Shown in pieces: positions 6,848-7,872 of a stretch of DNA of 7,872 nucleotides. Source of the DNA: a bacterium (GTDB lineage Bacteria; SM23-31; JAUVVT01). The notes under the pieces were generated by a model that had not been told where the DNA came from, did no database searches, and was given only the letters and a program-made list of their open reading frames with translations. The stretch is taken from contig JAUVVT010000063.1 in NCBI GenBank assembly GCA_030604505.1, positions 1 to 7,872 of the forward strand, read 5' to 3'. Position numbers and translations under genes: made by a program. How positions within the stretch are numbered: the first letter of the stretch is position 1; each line of letters begins with the position of its first letter.

Positions 6848-6854
6848 CTCCTTT
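6848..6854 (-). promoter_or_regulatory. Ribosome binding site fixing the TTG start of asd
   Basis: AAAGGAG on the minus strand, 7 nt before the TTG at 6838-6840. It supports the non-ATG start. Confidence 0.8.
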
Positions 6855-6875
6855 ATATAATAAAATTAAGCAGTA

Positions 6876-6904
6876 AATATAATAATATTTAATAAATTTT
6901 GCAA
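6876..6904 (-). promoter_or_regulatory. Promoter of asd
   Basis: On the minus strand TTGCAA (6899-6904), a 17-nt spacer and TATATT (6876-6881). The -10 hexamer and spacing are identical to those of the ribbon-helix-helix promoter. The expected start near 6869 gives a leader of about 30 nt. I see no attenuator or lysine riboswitch in so short a leader. Confidence 0.65.
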
Positions 6905-7023
6905 TTAAAAAAAATAACGGTTATTGAAAAGGAAATGTATTTTTATGTCCGAAAATCAAATAAGTAAAACACCTTTTATAAAAACTTGAAAGAAGTTATG
7001 TGAGGTAATAATTACACAAATAA

Positions 7024-7052
7024 TTGCGAGAAAAAAATGGAAAATTTATATT
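7024..7052 (+). promoter_or_regulatory. Orphan plus-strand promoter in the asd-bactofilin interval
   Basis: TTGCGA (7024-7029), 17-nt spacer, TATATT (7047-7052), continuing TATATTGTA exactly as at the ribbon-helix-helix promoter. It points right, into a region with no conventional gene, and predicts a transcript starting near 7059. Arms of an interrupted inverted repeat (7049-7087) flank the expected start. Confidence 0.5.
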
Positions 7053-7087
7053 GTATGGGACGGTTCGCGAGAATCCCACATACAATA
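7049..7087. repeat. Interrupted inverted repeat with a possible GNRA-type hairpin
   Basis: TATTGTATGGGA (7049-7060) pairs with TCCCA (7074-7078) plus TACAATA (7081-7087), with a 2-nt bulge. Between the arms TTC (7064-7066) and GAA (7071-7073) can close a GCGA tetraloop. It is the most GC-rich noncoding stretch of the window. It overlaps the -10 and start of the orphan promoter, so it may be an operator read as DNA. On the minus strand it could instead form a hairpin in a transcript reading out of the bactofilin gene, where it is followed by a T-rich stretch. Confidence 0.5.
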
Positions 7088-7092
7088 GGTTA

Positions 7093-7164
7093 ATGAAATG
7101 TGTATCAATTAATAAAATATTATTAATCCCTCGATTTATCGAGTGGATTATAAAACAATTTTAG
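7093..7164 (+). CDS. Candidate 23-residue hydrophobic peptide
   Basis: ATG to TAG, 23 codons. It begins MKCVSINK and continues ILLIPRFIEWIIKQF, a short hydrophobic, possibly amphipathic helix with basic residues. It lies about 34 nt after the predicted start of the orphan plus-strand transcript. The only Shine-Dalgarno-like sequence is AGG, just 3 nt before the ATG, which is poor. ORFs of this length are common by chance at this base composition; only the promoter upstream raises it above background. It could be a small membrane peptide or nothing. Confidence 0.18.
   Translation: MKCVSINKILLIPRFIEWIIKQF
7124..7150. repeat. Strong hairpin with one bulged base
   Basis: TAATCC CTCGAT (7124-7135) pairs with ATCGAG (7138-7143) and GGATTA (7145-7150), with T7144 bulged and a tight loop. 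A 12-bp stem is well above what random AT-rich sequence gives. It could be part of the proposed plus-strand transcript, or a terminator behind bactofilin, since the minus strand continues with ATAATATTTTATT. Confidence 0.5.
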
Positions 7165-7198
7165 AATGATTAACTTATATATTATATACAGAATACTA

Positions 7199-7222
7199 TA
7201 ACAGTTTTATGAATCCCTGTTA
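7199..7222. repeat. Small inverted repeat
   Basis: TAACAG (7199-7204) and CTGTTA (7217-7222) form a 6-bp stem with a 12-nt loop, immediately left of the terminator-like hairpin at 7227-7251. Confidence 0.3.
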
Positions 7223-7226
7223 ATAA

Positions 7227-7251
7227 AATAATTTTTGATGCAAAAATTATT
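7227..7251. terminator. Likely bidirectional terminator behind the bactofilin gene
   Basis: AATAATTTTTG (7227-7237) and CAAAAATTATT (7241-7251) form a perfect 11-bp stem with a 3-nt loop, starting 4 nt after the bactofilin stop codon (7255-7257). The minus strand then reads TTATTAAC and the plus strand GTTTTATT, so both directions have a U-rich follow-on. The stem is almost pure A-T, so efficiency is uncertain, but placement and symmetry fit a terminator. Confidence 0.5.
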
Positions 7252-7254
7252 GTT

Positions 7255-7701
7255 TTATTCGCTTGTAATAATTTCTTCAGGTGAAAGGTCAACTGCTTCT
7301 GCCCTTTTTGTTTTCACATCTACAATAATTGCCTTGCTTTTCATCATTTTACAGGAGCCGTTAAAGAATGAACCTTCACTTATTATTACACTTGGAGATA
7401 TTAGGTCACCTTTAACGACCGACTTTGATTCAAGGACAATACGTTCAGAAGCATATACATTCCCTTCTACCTTGCCGTCAATTATAACCGTATTAGATAC
7501 AACATCCCCCTGCACATTACCATCTTCCCCGATAACAATTGTTTCCGTTGCAACGAGTTCTCCAGCAATTATTCCATCAACTCTTCCTGAACTCTGAATA
7601 CTCATTTTCCCATCAATATGAGTTCCCTTACCGATAATCGTTTTTAAACCGGTGCTTCTTTTGTCCTCTTCACTAATTTTATTTTTGTTCCTAGCGCTCA
7701 T
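7255..7701 (-). CDS. Bactofilin (polymer-forming cytoskeletal protein)
   Basis: 148 residues, in the usual bactofilin range (PF04519, formerly DUF583). A charged disordered N-terminus (1-18) is followed by a beta-helix core (about 19-118) of short repeats ending in Gly-hydrophobic turns: GKGTHIDGKMSIQSSGRVDG, GNVQGDVVSN, IIDGKVEGNV, SVVKGDLISP. A 30-residue acidic tail ends the protein. Bactofilins polymerise without nucleotide into filaments, often at the inner membrane, and organise cell-wall enzymes, stalks or other local structures. Membrane targeting often uses the N-terminus, but this one is basic and polar, without a clear hydrophobic anchor. No M23 peptidase, a frequent partner, lies within the window. 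Start ATG at 7701; the Shine-Dalgarno is weak. A same-strand coding fragment ends 68 nt upstream, so cotranscription is possible. A terminator-like hairpin follows the stop. Confidence 0.93.
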   Translation of the reverse strand: MSARNKNKISEEDKRSTGLKTIIGKGTHIDGKMSIQSSGRVDGIIAGELVATETIVIGEDGNVQGDVVSNTVIIDGKVEGNVYASERIVLESKSVVKGDLISPSVIISEGSFFNGSCKMMKSKAIIVDVKTKRAEAVDLSPEEIITSE

Positions 7702-7769
7702 TTTAATTTAAAACCTATACTTTTTAAATAATTAATTTATAAATATTAAAATTTAAACTTCTAAAATTT

Positions 7770-7872
7770 TTAACTTTTTCTAATTCTGATATAAATTAAA
7801 ATTAAAAACCAAAAAATTATAGCAATTCCAAATAATCCTATTATAGATAATAAAACAAAAATCAAAAACTTA
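7770..7872 (-). CDS. C-terminal end of a possible membrane protein, cut by the window edge
   Basis: On the minus strand one frame is open from the window edge for 33 codons to TAA at 7770-7772. It includes FVLLSIIGLFGIAII and a Trp, and ends YIRIRKS: a transmembrane-like helix with a basic cytoplasmic tail. T-rich DNA gives hydrophobic translations by default, so this could be spurious, but the frame is uninterrupted, carries Gly and a basic end, and stops 68 nt before a same-strand gene. A TTG at codon 3 could even start a ~31-residue peptide. The parent protein cannot be named. Confidence 0.4.
   Translation of the reverse strand, partial: KFLIFVLLSIIGLFGIAIIFWFLILIYIRIRKS

Larger units (their letters stand above)
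7059..7257 (+). ncRNA. Candidate small transcript between asd and the bactofilin gene
   Basis: This is a prediction from signals only: a promoter ending at 7052, hairpins at 7124-7150 and 7199-7222, and a hairpin with a U-rich follow-on at 7227-7257 that could end a plus-strand transcript of about 200 nt. It would contain the short ORF at 7093-7164 and would run to, or slightly into, the 3' end of the bactofilin gene in antisense. It matches no RNA family I recognise. Confidence 0.3.

Noticed and set aside
6945..6989. 14-codon ORF starting MSENQISK on the plus strand
   Set aside because: The nearest GGA is about 12 nt from the ATG, no clear promoter lies upstream, and the length is not significant.
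7061..7078. GGTTC...GAATCC resemblance to a tRNA T-arm
   Set aside because: Loop size and sequence do not fit a T-loop, and no acceptor stem, anticodon arm or CCA surrounds it.
7816..7845. Two TATAAT boxes on the minus strand upstream of the bactofilin gene
   Set aside because: They lack good -35 partners and lie inside the open frame of the upstream coding fragment.

Overview
This is an AT-rich bacterial window. It carries six intact protein genes, one gene with an apparent frameshift, and what looks like the 3' end of an eighth gene at the right edge. No rRNA, tRNA, CRISPR array, integrase or insertion sequence is visible. AT-rich spacers, AAGGAG-type ribosome binding sites, frequent GTG/TTG starts, a Tat-exported sugar isomerase-like protein, a bactofilin and a FapA-family (DUF342) protein together suggest a free-living Gram-negative of the Bacteroidota/Chlorobiota/Ignavibacteria neighbourhood. 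That placement is inference: there is no phylogenetic marker. Several promoter candidates have the form TTGnnA, 17 nt, TATATT, which fits a classical housekeeping sigma factor better than the -33/-7 type of Bacteroidetes proper.

Left block (1-2357, minus strand): a Tat-exported TIM-barrel sugar isomerase/epimerase-like protein lies 120 nt upstream of a Sec-exported protein of unknown function, probably one carbohydrate-related unit. The unknown protein changes frame about 60 codons before its end; the neighbouring frame continues it convincingly to a stop at 16-18.

Middle block (2358-4288): a 134-residue ribbon-helix-helix protein (plus strand) has a near-consensus promoter with a perfect 7-1-7 palindrome over the expected transcription start, so autoregulation is likely. 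Convergent to it is a class II glutamine amidotransferase-like protein in which the N-terminal nucleophile Cys is Ser and the HNG oxyanion motif reads HSG. A 239-nt AT-rich divergent spacer separates its GTG start from the next gene.

Right block (4289-7872): a FapA/DUF342 protein (plus) and aspartate-semialdehyde dehydrogenase (minus) converge with only 2 nt between stop codons. Next comes a 414-nt interval without a conventional gene but full of signals: the asd promoter, an independent plus-strand promoter overlapping an interrupted inverted repeat, a short candidate ORF, several hairpins and a likely bidirectional terminator. I read it as a candidate small RNA or small-protein locus. A bactofilin gene (minus) and a short membrane-like C-terminal coding fragment (minus) close the window.

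The best leads are the amidotransferase with altered catalytic residues, the ribbon-helix-helix promoter/operator, the transcribed-looking interval at 7024-7257, and the frameshift near position 196.
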